Assembly: GCA_902553555.1 (NCBI GenBank)
Contig: CACDLE010000001.1
Span: 1-64,000, forward strand
Source of the DNA: an uncultured Pelagibacteraceae bacterium
GTDB taxonomy: Bacteria > Pseudomonadota > Alphaproteobacteria > Pelagibacterales > Pelagibacteraceae
Length of the DNA: 64,000 nucleotides
Reading direction: 5' to 3'
Shown here in pieces: positions 56,428 through 64,000 of this stretch (its first letter is position 1; each line of letters begins with the position of its first letter). The translations under genes were made by a program, and so were the position numbers. Under the pieces are notes generated by a model. It was not told the DNA's origin, made no database searches, and worked only from the letters and a program-made list of their open reading frames with translations.

Positions 56428-57055
56428 GGTTGATAAAAAAAATATCATTTTAGCTATAGGAAATAAAGAATTTAATAAAACCTTAATTGAGTTGAAAGAA
56501 TATTTCAGTTTTACTTTAGAAATATCTGATGATTTTTCAAAAGAGGACCTAAAGAGCAAATATCATGGCTATATAATTCATGAAGATATTTTTAAAAATC
56601 CAAATTTAAATAGCATACTCGATGACAACACATCAAATAAAGTAATTTGTTATGAGAGAGATAACAAAATTATCAAAAGAGATTACGAAAAGATTTATTT
56701 ACCAGCTTCATTGGAGCATATAAACACAATAGTCATTAATAATATTATTAAAAAAAAATTTAAATATAATTCTTCAGTAAAAGTTTTAGATTATATATTA
56801 GACAAAAATTTAAGAAAATTAATGAAAGATCAAAAATCATTAGAGTTAACAGAAAAGGAAATTGATTTAATATTACTCTTAAGCAAGAATTTTTTTACAA
56901 AAAAAAAGGAGATCTTATCTAGGATTTGGAACTATTCAGACGAAGCAGATACCCATACTGTTGAAACACATATTTATAGATTGAGAAAAAAGGTTAAAAA
57001 AATATTTGATGATGAAACTTTCATTAAAAATGAAAAAGAAGGTTATAAAATTTGA
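56426..57055 (+). CDS. OmpR-type regulator with a degenerate receiver domain
   Basis: A 209-residue protein. The C-terminal half is a clear OmpR/PhoB winged helix: LELTEKEIDLILLLSKNFFTKKKEILSRIWNYSDEADTHTVETHIYRLRKKVK (residues about 140-192) and EGYKI at the end. The N-terminal half has the size of a receiver domain, but the expected phospho-acceptor Asp is not visible: its place reads HGYIIHEDIF. It may be phosphorylation-independent. No sensor kinase is adjacent. The ATG at 56426 overlaps the divergent L,D-transpeptidase start. Confidence 0.8.
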   Translation: MVDKKNIILAIGNKEFNKTLIELKEYFSFTLEISDDFSKEDLKSKYHGYIIHEDIFKNPNLNSILDDNTSNKVICYERDNKIIKRDYEKIYLPASLEHINTIVINNIIKKKFKYNSSVKVLDYILDKNLRKLMKDQKSLELTEKEIDLILLLSKNFFTKKKEILSRIWNYSDEADTHTVETHIYRLRKKVKKIFDDETFIKNEKEGYKI

Positions 57056-57174
57056 AAAAGAGAAATAAATTTGCAAAAGAATTAAAGACTCCAAAATATC
57101 GCTCTAGAATTGTTAAACCTAAGAAAGGCAAAGGTAGTTTTACAAGAATTAAGAAAAATAAATATTTACAATGA
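57052..57174 (+). CDS. arfA: ArfA-like alternative ribosome-rescue factor (40 residues)
   Basis: A TTG at 57052 overlapping the regulator's TGA opens a 40-codon frame starting MKKRNKFAKELKTPKYR and containing IVKPKKGKGSF before TRIKKNKYLQ. This mirrors the ArfA core of E. coli (LFRQRVEKNKKGKGSY): a short Arg/Lys tail entering the empty mRNA channel with a KKGKGS turn. ArfA recruits RF2 to ribosomes stalled on non-stop mRNA, backing up tmRNA. The E. coli C-terminal hydrophobic tail is absent. The resemblance is strong over about 16 residues only. Confidence 0.75.
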   Translation: MKKRNKFAKELKTPKYRSRIVKPKKGKGSFTRIKKNKYLQ

Positions 57175-57191
57175 AATTAATTATAAAAATT

Positions 57192-58118
57192 TTATAATCT
57201 GGCTCCAACCTGCTGAATAATTCTAGCAGATAGATCCGTCCCCTTTTCTAAACTTTCTTTTAAATCAAAATTGTTTATATAACCGTGTAAAAATCCAGCA
57301 GCGAATAAATCACCAGCTCCAGTTAAATCTTTTATTTTTAAATCTTTCTTGGCGTTTGCCTCTATGACTTTTTTGTTTTGAATTGCTATCGCCCCATTTT
57401 CACCTCGAGTAACAACTACTAATTTTTTAATACTTTTTGCAAAATCAATAACATCGTTTAAATTTTTAGCACCTATCAATGTAGTTATTTCTTGTTCATT
57501 TGCAAAAGTAACTGTTAATTTATTCTTAACTAATTCCAAGAAATATTCTTTGTGTCTTTCTACACAAAATAAATCAGAAAGTGACATTGCAGATTTTTTT
57601 GAATTTTTTATTGCCTTATTAAAAGCTTTTTGTGGATCACCTTTGTCCCACAAATATCCCTCTAAAAATGTTAAATCACATTGCTTAATCATTTTTTCAT
57701 CTATATCTTTTTCATTTATTTTTCCCGCGACACCTAAAAAAGTACACATTGTTCTTTCTGAGTCTGGTGTTACTAAAATTAGACAAGTTCCAGTTGGAAT
57801 TTTTTCTTGTTTTATATTGTAATGAAATTTAACGTTTTCTTTAATTAGTCCTGCAGAATATTTTTTTCCTAAATCGTCATTATTTACTTTGCCAATGAAA
57901 CCAACCTTATTACCTAGTTGTGATAGGCCAACAATTGAGTTTGCAACTGATCCACCTGATATTGTTTTTTCTATTTTTAAATTACCAAGAAGTTTCTTAA
58001 ACTCCAACTCATCAACTAACTTCATTGTGCTCTTAGTTAAGCCGTTGTTAGTTAAAAAACTCTCCTCAACTTTACAAATTACATCTACAATTGCATTTCC
58101 TATACCTAGAATTCTCAT
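57192..58118 (-). CDS. Adenosine kinase-like PfkB-family sugar kinase
   Basis: A 308-residue ribokinase-fold enzyme. The start ILGIGNAIVDVICKVEESFL, GGSVANSIVGLSQLG and the C-terminal DLTGAGDLFAAGF with the catalytic Asp identify the family, and the VANS-type start and TMCTFLGVA resemble bacterial adenosine kinases. Other nucleoside or sugar substrates are possible. It precedes nth by one base on the minus strand. Confidence 0.88.
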   Translation of the reverse strand: MRILGIGNAIVDVICKVEESFLTNNGLTKSTMKLVDELEFKKLLGNLKIEKTISGGSVANSIVGLSQLGNKVGFIGKVNNDDLGKKYSAGLIKENVKFHYNIKQEKIPTGTCLILVTPDSERTMCTFLGVAGKINEKDIDEKMIKQCDLTFLEGYLWDKGDPQKAFNKAIKNSKKSAMSLSDLFCVERHKEYFLELVKNKLTVTFANEQEITTLIGAKNLNDVIDFAKSIKKLVVVTRGENGAIAIQNKKVIEANAKKDLKIKDLTGAGDLFAAGFLHGYINNFDLKESLEKGTDLSARIIQQVGARL

Positions 58119-58119
58119 A

Positions 58120-58773
58120 TCAAGCCTTTTTTGTCATAAATTTCTTTTTTCTATTTGGGTAACAGCTTTTACAAATTTTGCAAGAAATACCGAAACAATC
58201 TCGAGCCTTACAATATTCTCTACCATACCAAATTATTTGAAGATGAAGTTTATTCCAGTTTTTCTTAGGAAATATATTTTTTAAATCCTTCTCTGTTTGA
58301 ATAACATTCTTACCATTAGTTAATCCCCATCTTTGCGCTAAACGATGTATATGAGTATCAACTGGAAATGCTGGAAGACCAAATCCTTGAGACATAACAA
58401 CACTAGCTGTTTTGTGACCTACGCCAGGAAGTTCTTCAAGGTCACTATAATTATTTGGAACTTTACCATTGTATTTTTCCATTAGAGTTTTAGATAAATA
58501 GTAAATACTTTTGGCTTTGACTCTAAATATACCAATCCTTTTGATTAGTCTTTCAATTTTTTTTCTACCTAATTTTACAAAATGTTTAGGATGATTGTAT
58601 TTGGGGTAAATTTCCTTTGTAACATTATTAACATTCACATCGGTACATTGAGCTGATAGTAGAACTGAAACTAACAATGTAAAAGTGTTTTTATAATTTA
58701 GAGGTATAGGAACTTTAGGATATGTCTTATTCAATATTTTTTGAATAATTTTAGATTTTCTCTTATTATTCAC
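58120..58773 (-). CDS. nth: Endonuclease III
   Basis: DNA glycosylase/AP lyase for oxidised pyrimidines. The HhH motif is LEELPGVGHKTASVV with the catalytic Lys, followed by FPVDTHIHRLAQRWGL with the catalytic Asp. The C-terminal iron-sulfur cysteines read CKARDCFGISCKICKSC, so spacing departs from the standard C-x6-C-x2-C-x5-C. It has 217 residues. It overlaps dapB by four bases. Confidence 0.94.
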   Translation of the reverse strand: MNNKRKSKIIQKILNKTYPKVPIPLNYKNTFTLLVSVLLSAQCTDVNVNNVTKEIYPKYNHPKHFVKLGRKKIERLIKRIGIFRVKAKSIYYLSKTLMEKYNGKVPNNYSDLEELPGVGHKTASVVMSQGFGLPAFPVDTHIHRLAQRWGLTNGKNVIQTEKDLKNIFPKKNWNKLHLQIIWYGREYCKARDCFGISCKICKSCYPNRKKKFMTKKA

Positions 58774-59546
58774 TTGAAATCTAACAGGTCGCGCATTGAA
58801 TAGAGGCCAGGTTTCTTACGCATTAACCATTTTGAGGCAATCAAAGCCCCCTCAGAGTATAGTGCTCTATCAAATGATTCATGATTTAATTTAATTATTT
58901 CTTTACCGCTTGAAAAACTAACTTCGTGCTCACCTATGACCTTACCTTTTCTAACGGAATTAAAATTAATTTTTTTACCAAAAGGAAATGATTTTTTGTT
59001 TAGATATTTCTTGCCGATTAAATTGTAAAAGTTTTTTTTCCTACCATCAGCAATACCCTTACCCAACATAAGCGCAGTTCCAGACGGGTAATCTATCTTA
59101 TTTTTATGATGAATCTCATAAACCTTAGTTAAAAACTTTGAGCCTAAAGATTTAGAAGCTATTTCTGTTAAATACATTAAAAGATTAACCCCTAAACTCA
59201 TATTACCAGCTTTAAGAATTGGAATTCTTTTTGAAATATTTTTAATTATGTTTTCTTCTTTTTTATTAAAACCAGTCGTTCCAATTACAACTCTCTTTTT
59301 TAATTTTGATGCAATTTTTAAAACTTCTAAGGTGCATTTCGGCACTGTGAAATCTATTATTACATTAGAACTCTTAAATGCTTTTTCTGAATTAAGAGTT
59401 AGTTGTATTCCAGATAATTTTTTAGAGACTTTTTTGTTTTCAGTTAATGCAGTTAGTTTAAAATCTCTATTTTGTTTTGTAGACCTAATGAGTTGTTGAC
59501 CCATTCTTCCTAGACATCCAGTAATTGCAATTTTAATTTTTCTCAT
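58770..59546 (-). CDS. dapB: 4-hydroxy-tetrahydrodipicolinate reductase
   Basis: Lysine/diaminopimelate synthesis. The nucleotide loop ITGCLGRMGQQL, the VIIDFTVP strand, GTTGFNK and the catalytic EIHHKNKIDYPSGTAL with His/Lys are present. From ATG at 59546 it has 258 residues. A longer frame to 59594 would add a Cys-rich peptide with no family match. The start overlaps the stop of the small membrane protein gene by one base. Confidence 0.95.
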   Translation of the reverse strand: MRKIKIAITGCLGRMGQQLIRSTKQNRDFKLTALTENKKVSKKLSGIQLTLNSEKAFKSSNVIIDFTVPKCTLEVLKIASKLKKRVVIGTTGFNKKEENIIKNISKRIPILKAGNMSLGVNLLMYLTEIASKSLGSKFLTKVYEIHHKNKIDYPSGTALMLGKGIADGRKKNFYNLIGKKYLNKKSFPFGKKINFNSVRKGKVIGEHEVSFSSGKEIIKLNHESFDRALYSEGALIASKWLMRKKPGLYSMRDLLDFK

Positions 59547-59710
59547 TAAATAAGATTTATAATTACAACAATAATAACAACAATTACAGCCCAAATAGAT
59601 ATATTTTTCATGAATTGTTTTAATCTATTATTGGTACTTAAAAATGATGGTAAAACTAAAAATAATACTGCAATTAAAAAAATTGCTGATATCATTTCTT
59701 GAGTAAACAT
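59546..59710 (-). CDS. Small membrane protein (54 residues)
   Basis: An ATG at 59710, six bases after the dnaJ stop, opens 54 codons ending TAA at 59546. The TAA shares its last base with the dapB ATG (TAATG). The protein has two hydrophobic stretches (about residues 7-24 and 36-54) separated by a short polar loop with STNNRLKQ. The coupling at both ends and the match of gap length argue for a real gene. I do not recognise the family. Confidence 0.68.
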   Translation of the reverse strand: MFTQEMISAIFLIAVLFLVLPSFLSTNNRLKQFMKNISIWAVIVVIIVVIINLI

Positions 59711-59716
59711 TAATAA

Positions 59717-60844
59717 TTAGGAATTTTTCCAGAATTTTTTTGCCCTATCAAAAAAGCTTTTAATAATTGGGCTTGATTTATCAGTCTCTAATTTTTTAAA
59801 TTCTTCTAAAAGTTCGCGCTGTTTCGAGCTTAGATTTGAGGGAATTTCTGTTATAATTTTAATATATAAATCTCCATAGCCATTTCCTCGAAGCAAAGGC
59901 ATGCCCTTGCCTCTTAATCTCAGCTGCTTACCATGTTGTGTTCCAGATGGAATTTTGATTTTTGCTCTTCCACCATCAATTGATGGTACTTCAACAGATG
60001 TACCCAAAGCAGCATCTGTAAAAGTTATTGGTAATTCGAAATATAGATGTTCATCGGATCTTTTAAAAATACTATGGTTATCAATAGAGATAAATAAATA
60101 TAAGTCACCCGTCGCCCCTCCCTTGCTTCCAGCTTCACCCTTGCCTGACACTCTAATTCTTGTTCCATCATCTACGCCCTTTGGTATCTTCACAGAAACA
60201 CTCTCTTTGGCTTGGGTTTTCCCGTTTCCTCTGCATTGTCTACATGGATTGCCGATAGTTTCACCATAACCACTACATTCAGGACAGGTTTGTTGAATTG
60301 TAAAAAAACCTTGATTTGATCTAACTTTACCTCGTCCATTGCAATAATTACATGTTTTGGGTTTCGATCCTGGCTCTGAACCTTGTCCGGTACACCTAGA
60401 GCATTTTTTATATGTTGTGTAATTTACTTTTTTGTTGAGCCCTGAGTATGCATCTTCTAGACTAATAGAAACATCATATCTTAAATCGTTTCCTCTATTA
60501 GAACCTCTTCTTGATGATCCTCTTCTACCACCAAAAATATCGTCACCAAAAAAATCTTCAAAAATATCTGAAAAAGATGATCCAAAATCAAAATTACCAA
60601 ATCCTTGATTTCCTCCACCTTCAAACGCTGCATGTCCAAACTGATCATAATTAGTCTTTCTTTTATCATCGGATAATACATGGTAGGCTTCACTAGCTTC
60701 TTTAAACTTTTCCTCTGAGGATTTGTCACCTTTGTTCTTATCTGGGTGGTGCTTTAAAGCTAATTTACGGTAAGCTTTCTTTATCTCATCTTTTGATGCA
60801 GTTTTGGAAATGCCTAAGATTTCATAATAATCTCTTTTTGCCAC
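59717..60844 (-). CDS. dnaJ: Chaperone DnaJ
   Basis: Hsp40 co-chaperone of DnaK. The J domain carries ALKHHPDKNKGD (HPD), then a Gly/Phe-rich linker with GFGNFDFGSSF, the four zinc repeats CSRCTGQG, CNYCNGRG, CPECSGYG and CRQCRGNG, and C-terminal substrate domains. At 375 residues it is a full-length type I DnaJ. The start is GTG at 60844, with AAGGAG about 13 bases upstream. Confidence 0.97.
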   Translation of the reverse strand: MAKRDYYEILGISKTASKDEIKKAYRKLALKHHPDKNKGDKSSEEKFKEASEAYHVLSDDKRKTNYDQFGHAAFEGGGNQGFGNFDFGSSFSDIFEDFFGDDIFGGRRGSSRRGSNRGNDLRYDVSISLEDAYSGLNKKVNYTTYKKCSRCTGQGSEPGSKPKTCNYCNGRGKVRSNQGFFTIQQTCPECSGYGETIGNPCRQCRGNGKTQAKESVSVKIPKGVDDGTRIRVSGKGEAGSKGGATGDLYLFISIDNHSIFKRSDEHLYFELPITFTDAALGTSVEVPSIDGGRAKIKIPSGTQHGKQLRLRGKGMPLLRGNGYGDLYIKIITEIPSNLSSKQRELLEEFKKLETDKSSPIIKSFFDRAKKFWKNS

Positions 60845-60867
60845 AAGAAATTGCTCCTTTTTTTATC

Positions 60868-62787
60868 TTAGGCGCTTTTTTCTTTATCGTCTTTTACGTC
60901 TTCAAAATCAGCGTCGACAACATTTTCTTTGTCTTTCCCTTTATCGTTAGGATCTTTTTTGTCATCTTTAGGTTGGTCTTTTTGTTGGCTTTTATAAACA
61001 GCTTCACCTAGTTTCATAGAAACTTGTATTAAATTTTGAGTCTTTTTCTTTATGTCTTCAATATCATTACCTTTTAAGGCTTCTTTTAAATCTGAAACTC
61101 CTGTTTCAATAGACTTCTTCTCTTCAGCGGAGATTTTATCTCCATGTTCTTTTAAGCTTTTCTCTGTTGAAAATACTATGCTATCGGCTTGATTTCTTGC
61201 ATCTACAGAGTCCCTTTTCTTTTTGTCAGCTTCTTTGTTTGCCTCTGCGTCTTTTACCATTTTATTGATCTCTTCGTCTGATAAACCTCCTGATGCCTGA
61301 ATCTGTATTTTTTGTTCTTTACCAGTACCCTTATCTTTAGCTGAAACACTTACTATCCCATTTGCATCAATATCAAACGTAACCTCAATTTGTGGAGTGC
61401 CTCTAGCAGCTGGAGGAATACCCACTAATTCAAAATTTCCTAAAAGCTTGTTATCAGCAGCCATTTCCCTTTCACCTTGTAAAACTCTGATGGATACAGC
61501 AGGTTGATTGTCCTCAGCAGTTGAGAAGACCTGACTTTTTTTTGTTGGTATAGTAGTGTTTTTGTCTATAAGTTTTGTAGACACGCCCCCTAATGTTTCA
61601 ATGCCCAATGAAAGTGGAGTTACATCTAACAATAAAACATCTTTTACATCACCTTGTAATACACCTGCTTGAATTGCTGCGCCCATTGCAACAACTTCAT
61701 CTGGATTGACACTTTTATTTGGTTCTTTGCCAAAAAAGTTTTTAACTGTCTCTATAATTTTGGGCATTCTTGTCATTCCACCAACTAATACTATTTCATT
61801 AATTTCAGCTGCAGAGAAACCTGAATCTTTCAAGGCCGTTTTGCAAGGGCTAAGAGTTCTTTCAATCAAACCTTGAACCAATGCTTCTAATTTAGCTCTA
61901 GTAAATTTTAAATTTAAGTGTTTAGGACCTGATTTGTCGGCAGTAATAAATGGAAGATTTATTTCAGTTTGTGTAGCAGAAGAAAGCTCAATTTTAGCTT
62001 TTTCAGCCGCTTCTTTTAATCTTTGTAGCGCAAGTTTATCTGATTTTAAATTTATTCCATTGTCTTTTTTAAATTCTCCAGCTAAATATTCGACTATAGT
62101 GTCGTCAAAATCCTCTCCACCTAAAAATGTGTCTCCATTTGTAGATTTAACTTCAAAAACACCGTCACCAATTTCTAGAATAGAAATATCAAAAGTTCCG
62201 CCACCGAGATCATAAACAGCAATTTTTTTTCCACCTTTTTTATCTAATCCATAAGCAAGTGATGCAGCTGTTGGTTCATTTATAATTCTTAAAACTTCTA
62301 GACCAGCTATTTTCCCAGCATCTTTTGTTGCTTGTCTTTGTGAGTCGTTAAAATAAGCTGGCACTGTAATAACCGCCTTAGTAACAGCTTGTCCTAAATA
62401 TTTTTCTGCTGTCTCTTTCATTTTCTGCAGAACAAAAGCTGATATTTGTGACGGTGAATATTTTTTTCCTTTTCCTTCTACCCATGCATCACCGTTATCT
62501 GACTTTGATATTTTATATGGAACTTTGGTTATATCTTTTTGAACAGATGGTCCATCAAATTTTCTTCCGATCAGTCTTTTTACAGCAAATATTGTATCTT
62601 CAGGATTTGTTACCGCTTGTCTTTTTGCTGGTTGTCCAACTAACTTTTCTTCTTTTTCCAAAAAAGCTACTACAGAAGGAGTTGTTCTAGCTCCTTCAGC
62701 ATTCTCTAAAACTTTAGCTTGTGTTCCGTCCATAATAGCAACACAAGAATTTGTTGTTCCTAAATCTATTCCTATAACTCTGCTCAT
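60868..62787 (-). CDS. dnaK: Chaperone DnaK (Hsp70)
   Basis: The N-terminal ATPase starts [30 protein letters not shown] and [10 protein letters not shown] follow. The substrate domain has the [14 protein letters not shown] linker region, and the helical lid ends in an acidic tail ([15 protein letters not shown]). At 639 residues it is full length. Bacterial GrpE and DnaJ flank it. An RpoH-type promoter sits directly upstream. Confidence 0.98.
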   Translation of the reverse strand: MSRVIGIDLGTTNSCVAIMDGTQAKVLENAEGARTTPSVVAFLEKEEKLVGQPAKRQAVTNPEDTIFAVKRLIGRKFDGPSVQKDITKVPYKISKSDNGDAWVEGKGKKYSPSQISAFVLQKMKETAEKYLGQAVTKAVITVPAYFNDSQRQATKDAGKIAGLEVLRIINEPTAASLAYGLDKKGGKKIAVYDLGGGTFDISILEIGDGVFEVKSTNGDTFLGGEDFDDTIVEYLAGEFKKDNGINLKSDKLALQRLKEAAEKAKIELSSATQTEINLPFITADKSGPKHLNLKFTRAKLEALVQGLIERTLSPCKTALKDSGFSAAEINEIVLVGGMTRMPKIIETVKNFFGKEPNKSVNPDEVVAMGAAIQAGVLQGDVKDVLLLDVTPLSLGIETLGGVSTKLIDKNTTIPTKKSQVFSTAEDNQPAVSIRVLQGEREMAADNKLLGNFELVGIPPAARGTPQIEVTFDIDANGIVSVSAKDKGTGKEQKIQIQASGGLSDEEINKMVKDAEANKEADKKKRDSVDARNQADSIVFSTEKSLKEHGDKISAEEKKSIETGVSDLKEALKGNDIEDIKKKTQNLIQVSMKLGEAVYKSQQKDQPKDDKKDPNDKGKDKENVVDADFEDVKDDKEKSA

Positions 62788-62811
62788 AATTTTCCTTTAT
62801 TAGTAGTTTTT

Positions 62812-62839
62812 ATATGGGGTCTAAAAATTATTCTACAAG
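62812..62839 (-). promoter_or_regulatory. Sigma-32 (RpoH) promoter of dnaK
   Basis: On the minus strand CTTGTAG (62839-62833) and CCCCATAT (62819-62812) are separated by 13 bases, an excellent match to the heat-shock consensus CTTGAAA/CCCCATNT. The transcript would start near 62805, followed by an AAAGGA ribosome-binding site before the dnaK ATG at 62787. Confidence 0.88.
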
Positions 62840-62847
62840 TCATGTTT

Positions 62848-63417
62848 CTAGTTTTTTTTCTTGTTTTTTGTATCTTTTTTCTTAGAAATACCGACAAATG
62901 AGGGTCTTAGCAGTCTCTCACCAAACATAAAGCCAGATTGAATTTCTTGAATAATAGTTCCTGGCTCTACCTTATCATCTTCAATTTCAAGCATCGCTTG
63001 ATGAAAATTTGGGTCAAATTTTTTGTTTAAACATTCTATCTTTATGATTTTATTCTTTTCAAAAGTTGAAATTAGATCCTTTTCAATTATTTCGAAATTT
63101 TTTAAAAACTTTTCGAATTCTTTGCTTTTTGTTAAAACTTCATCTTCGGACATTGACTTTTTTGCTCTTTGTAAATTATCTAACAAAGTTAAAATTTCTC
63201 TAGCAAAATTAAATCCACCAAAGTCGAACGCTTCTTTAACTTCTTTTTCAAATCTTCTTCTTTGATTTTCCGAATTTGCTAATGCTCTAAGAAGCTTTTC
63301 CTCTGATGATTTTAATTTCTCTTCAATGGATTGATCTGTATTTTCTTTAATAGGTTCTTCTTCAGATAATTGCTTATTGTCTTTATTAATAGGTTTGTCT
63401 TTGTTAGATTCGCTCAT
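62848..63417 (-). CDS. grpE: Nucleotide exchange factor GrpE
   Basis: Releases ADP from DnaK. A charged, disordered N-terminus (about 30 residues) leads to a long coiled coil ENQRRRFEKEVKEAFDFGGFNFAREIL, then the compact beta domain IIQEIQSGFMFGERLLRPSFVGIS. From ATG at 63417 it has 189 residues; an in-frame start two codons earlier is less likely. No CIRCE element is visible and hrcA is not adjacent. It precedes dnaK by 60 bases, which hold dnaK's own RpoH promoter. Confidence 0.96.
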   Translation of the reverse strand: MSESNKDKPINKDNKQLSEEEPIKENTDQSIEEKLKSSEEKLLRALANSENQRRRFEKEVKEAFDFGGFNFAREILTLLDNLQRAKKSMSEDEVLTKSKEFEKFLKNFEIIEKDLISTFEKNKIIKIECLNKKFDPNFHQAMLEIEDDKVEPGTIIQEIQSGFMFGERLLRPSFVGISKKKDTKNKKKN

Positions 63418-63459
63418 ACACATTTATATAATATGGAAAAATAGAATTACTAGAGCAGA

Positions 63460-64000
63460 ATGATAAAAAAAAACATACTATTAATTGGCACCCATAATGA
63501 CGGAAAATTTAAAGAAATAAGCAAATTAATTAGTAAAAAATTAAAAAAAATCTCGCCAAAAAGTTTAAATATTAAAGCTCCTAAAGAAACAGGCAAAACT
63601 TTTAAATCTAATTCCGAACTTAAAGCTAATTTTTTTTATAAAAAATCAAACTTAGTTTCTTTATCAGATGACTCAGGCTTAGAGATCAAATGTTTAAAAA
63701 ATAGACCTGGAATCTATTCTGCTCGATGGGCAAAAAAGTATGGAAGTTTCAATAAAGCTATGAAAGTAATATTAAAAAAAATAAAAAAAAAAAGAAATAG
63801 AAATGCTAGATTTGTGTGCAGTCTTTCCATTAAGTTAAGTAATAATAAAATTGTTACTTCAATCGGAACAATTTCAGGACATATCTCAAGCAGAATAATT
63901 GGAACCAAGGGATTTGGTTATGATCCGATCTTTGTACCTAATGGCTCTAAAATTACTTTTGGGCAAATGAATCTTCAAAAAAAAATGAAAATTGATCATA
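63460..64000 (+). CDS. rdgB: XTP/dITP diphosphatase RdgB (partial, C-terminus beyond the window)
   Basis: Removes deaminated purine nucleotides from the dNTP pool. The open frame from ATG at 63460 runs to the window end without a stop (180 codons). LLIGTHNDGKFKEI, SLSDDSGLEIKCL with the catalytic Asp, GIYSARWA and GTKGFGYDPIFVP identify the HAM1/RdgB family, whose usual length is about 200. Only the last residues should be missing. It is divergent from grpE across 42 bases. Confidence 0.94.
   Translation, partial: MIKKNILLIGTHNDGKFKEISKLISKKLKKISPKSLNIKAPKETGKTFKSNSELKANFFYKKSNLVSLSDDSGLEIKCLKNRPGIYSARWAKKYGSFNKAMKVILKKIKKKRNRNARFVCSLSIKLSNNKIVTSIGTISGHISSRIIGTKGFGYDPIFVPNGSKITFGQMNLQKKMKIDH

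Noticed and set aside
56428-56559. Longer N-terminus for the L,D-transpeptidase starting at 56559
   Set aside because: The extra 44 codons lie inside the divergent regulator gene and show neither a signal peptide nor family similarity.
59901-60269. 122-codon plus-strand frame opposite dnaJ
   Set aside because: Shadow of the zinc-finger and C-terminal domains; composition reflects the opposite strand.
1-64000. CRISPR arrays, insertion sequences, prophage or toxin-antitoxin modules
   Set aside because: No repeated spacers, transposase, integrase or toxin-like pairs seen; the window is a core, origin-proximal region.

Overview
The window is a 64 kb stretch of a very AT-rich (roughly 30% GC by eye), tightly packed alphaproteobacterial chromosome. 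It fits a streamlined marine SAR11/Pelagibacterales genome best: most genes overlap by 1-14 bases or lie within 10-60 bases of each other, lysine- and isoleucine-rich proteins dominate, and no insertion sequence, prophage, CRISPR array or broken gene is visible. Every gap is under 300 bases. The two largest are 28024-28307, which looks like the replication origin, and 23339-23619, which holds a tRNA gene.

Layout. 1-2914 (minus): cytochrome c maturation genes ccmC-ccmD-ccmE-ccmF, with ccmF cut by the window edge. 3088-8377: assorted housekeeping genes (hspQ, yciB, a DUF2794 protein, a BI-1 membrane protein, an aldo/keto reductase, an IalB-like protein, argG, psiE). 8364-12196 (minus): hemC-hemD-mscS-yggT-folD. 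12235-18681: tsaD, an EVE protein, then an acetate block of acetyl-CoA synthetase, an uncharacterised protein and a two-subunit sodium/solute symporter. 18757-23002: rpe, heparinase-like, purH. 23003-28023 (mostly minus): phhB, tRNA-Gly, LON-domain protein, rho, hemJ, hemH, hemE.

28024-28307 separates leftward hemE from rightward ppsR-maf-aroE-coaE-dnaQ. This hemE/ppsR junction is where Caulobacter and relatives carry oriC. To its right are secB, fxsA, timA, smr, hslVU, hisBHA-orf-hisFE, a HIT protein and a GNAT protein, lolA, ftsK, then ubiH-like, mnmE, mnmG, rsmG, parA, parB, holA, lptE, leuS. Two parS-like sites lie inside rsmG, so origin and partition locus sit about 19 kb apart. The last part has a strongly translated porin, ThiE-like, YggS, an L,D-transpeptidase, a degenerate response regulator with an ArfA-like peptide, adenosine kinase, nth, dapB, a small membrane protein, dnaJ-dnaK-grpE and the start of rdgB.

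Themes. Heme and cytochrome c genes recur (ccm, hemC, D, E, H, J). Chromosome duplication and segregation genes cluster (oriC, dnaQ, holA, ftsK, parABS). Heat-shock genes hslVU and dnaK carry RpoH-type promoters, with no hrcA or CIRCE element. I see no obvious new multi-gene system. The most interesting signals are small or regulatory: two or three short genes missed by length cut-offs (37590-37724, 57052-57174, 59546-59710), promoters set against start codons, back-to-back divergent start codons, a terminator inside a coding sequence, palindromes before the acetate transporter and porin genes, and a lysine/arginine-rich tail on acetyl-CoA synthetase.
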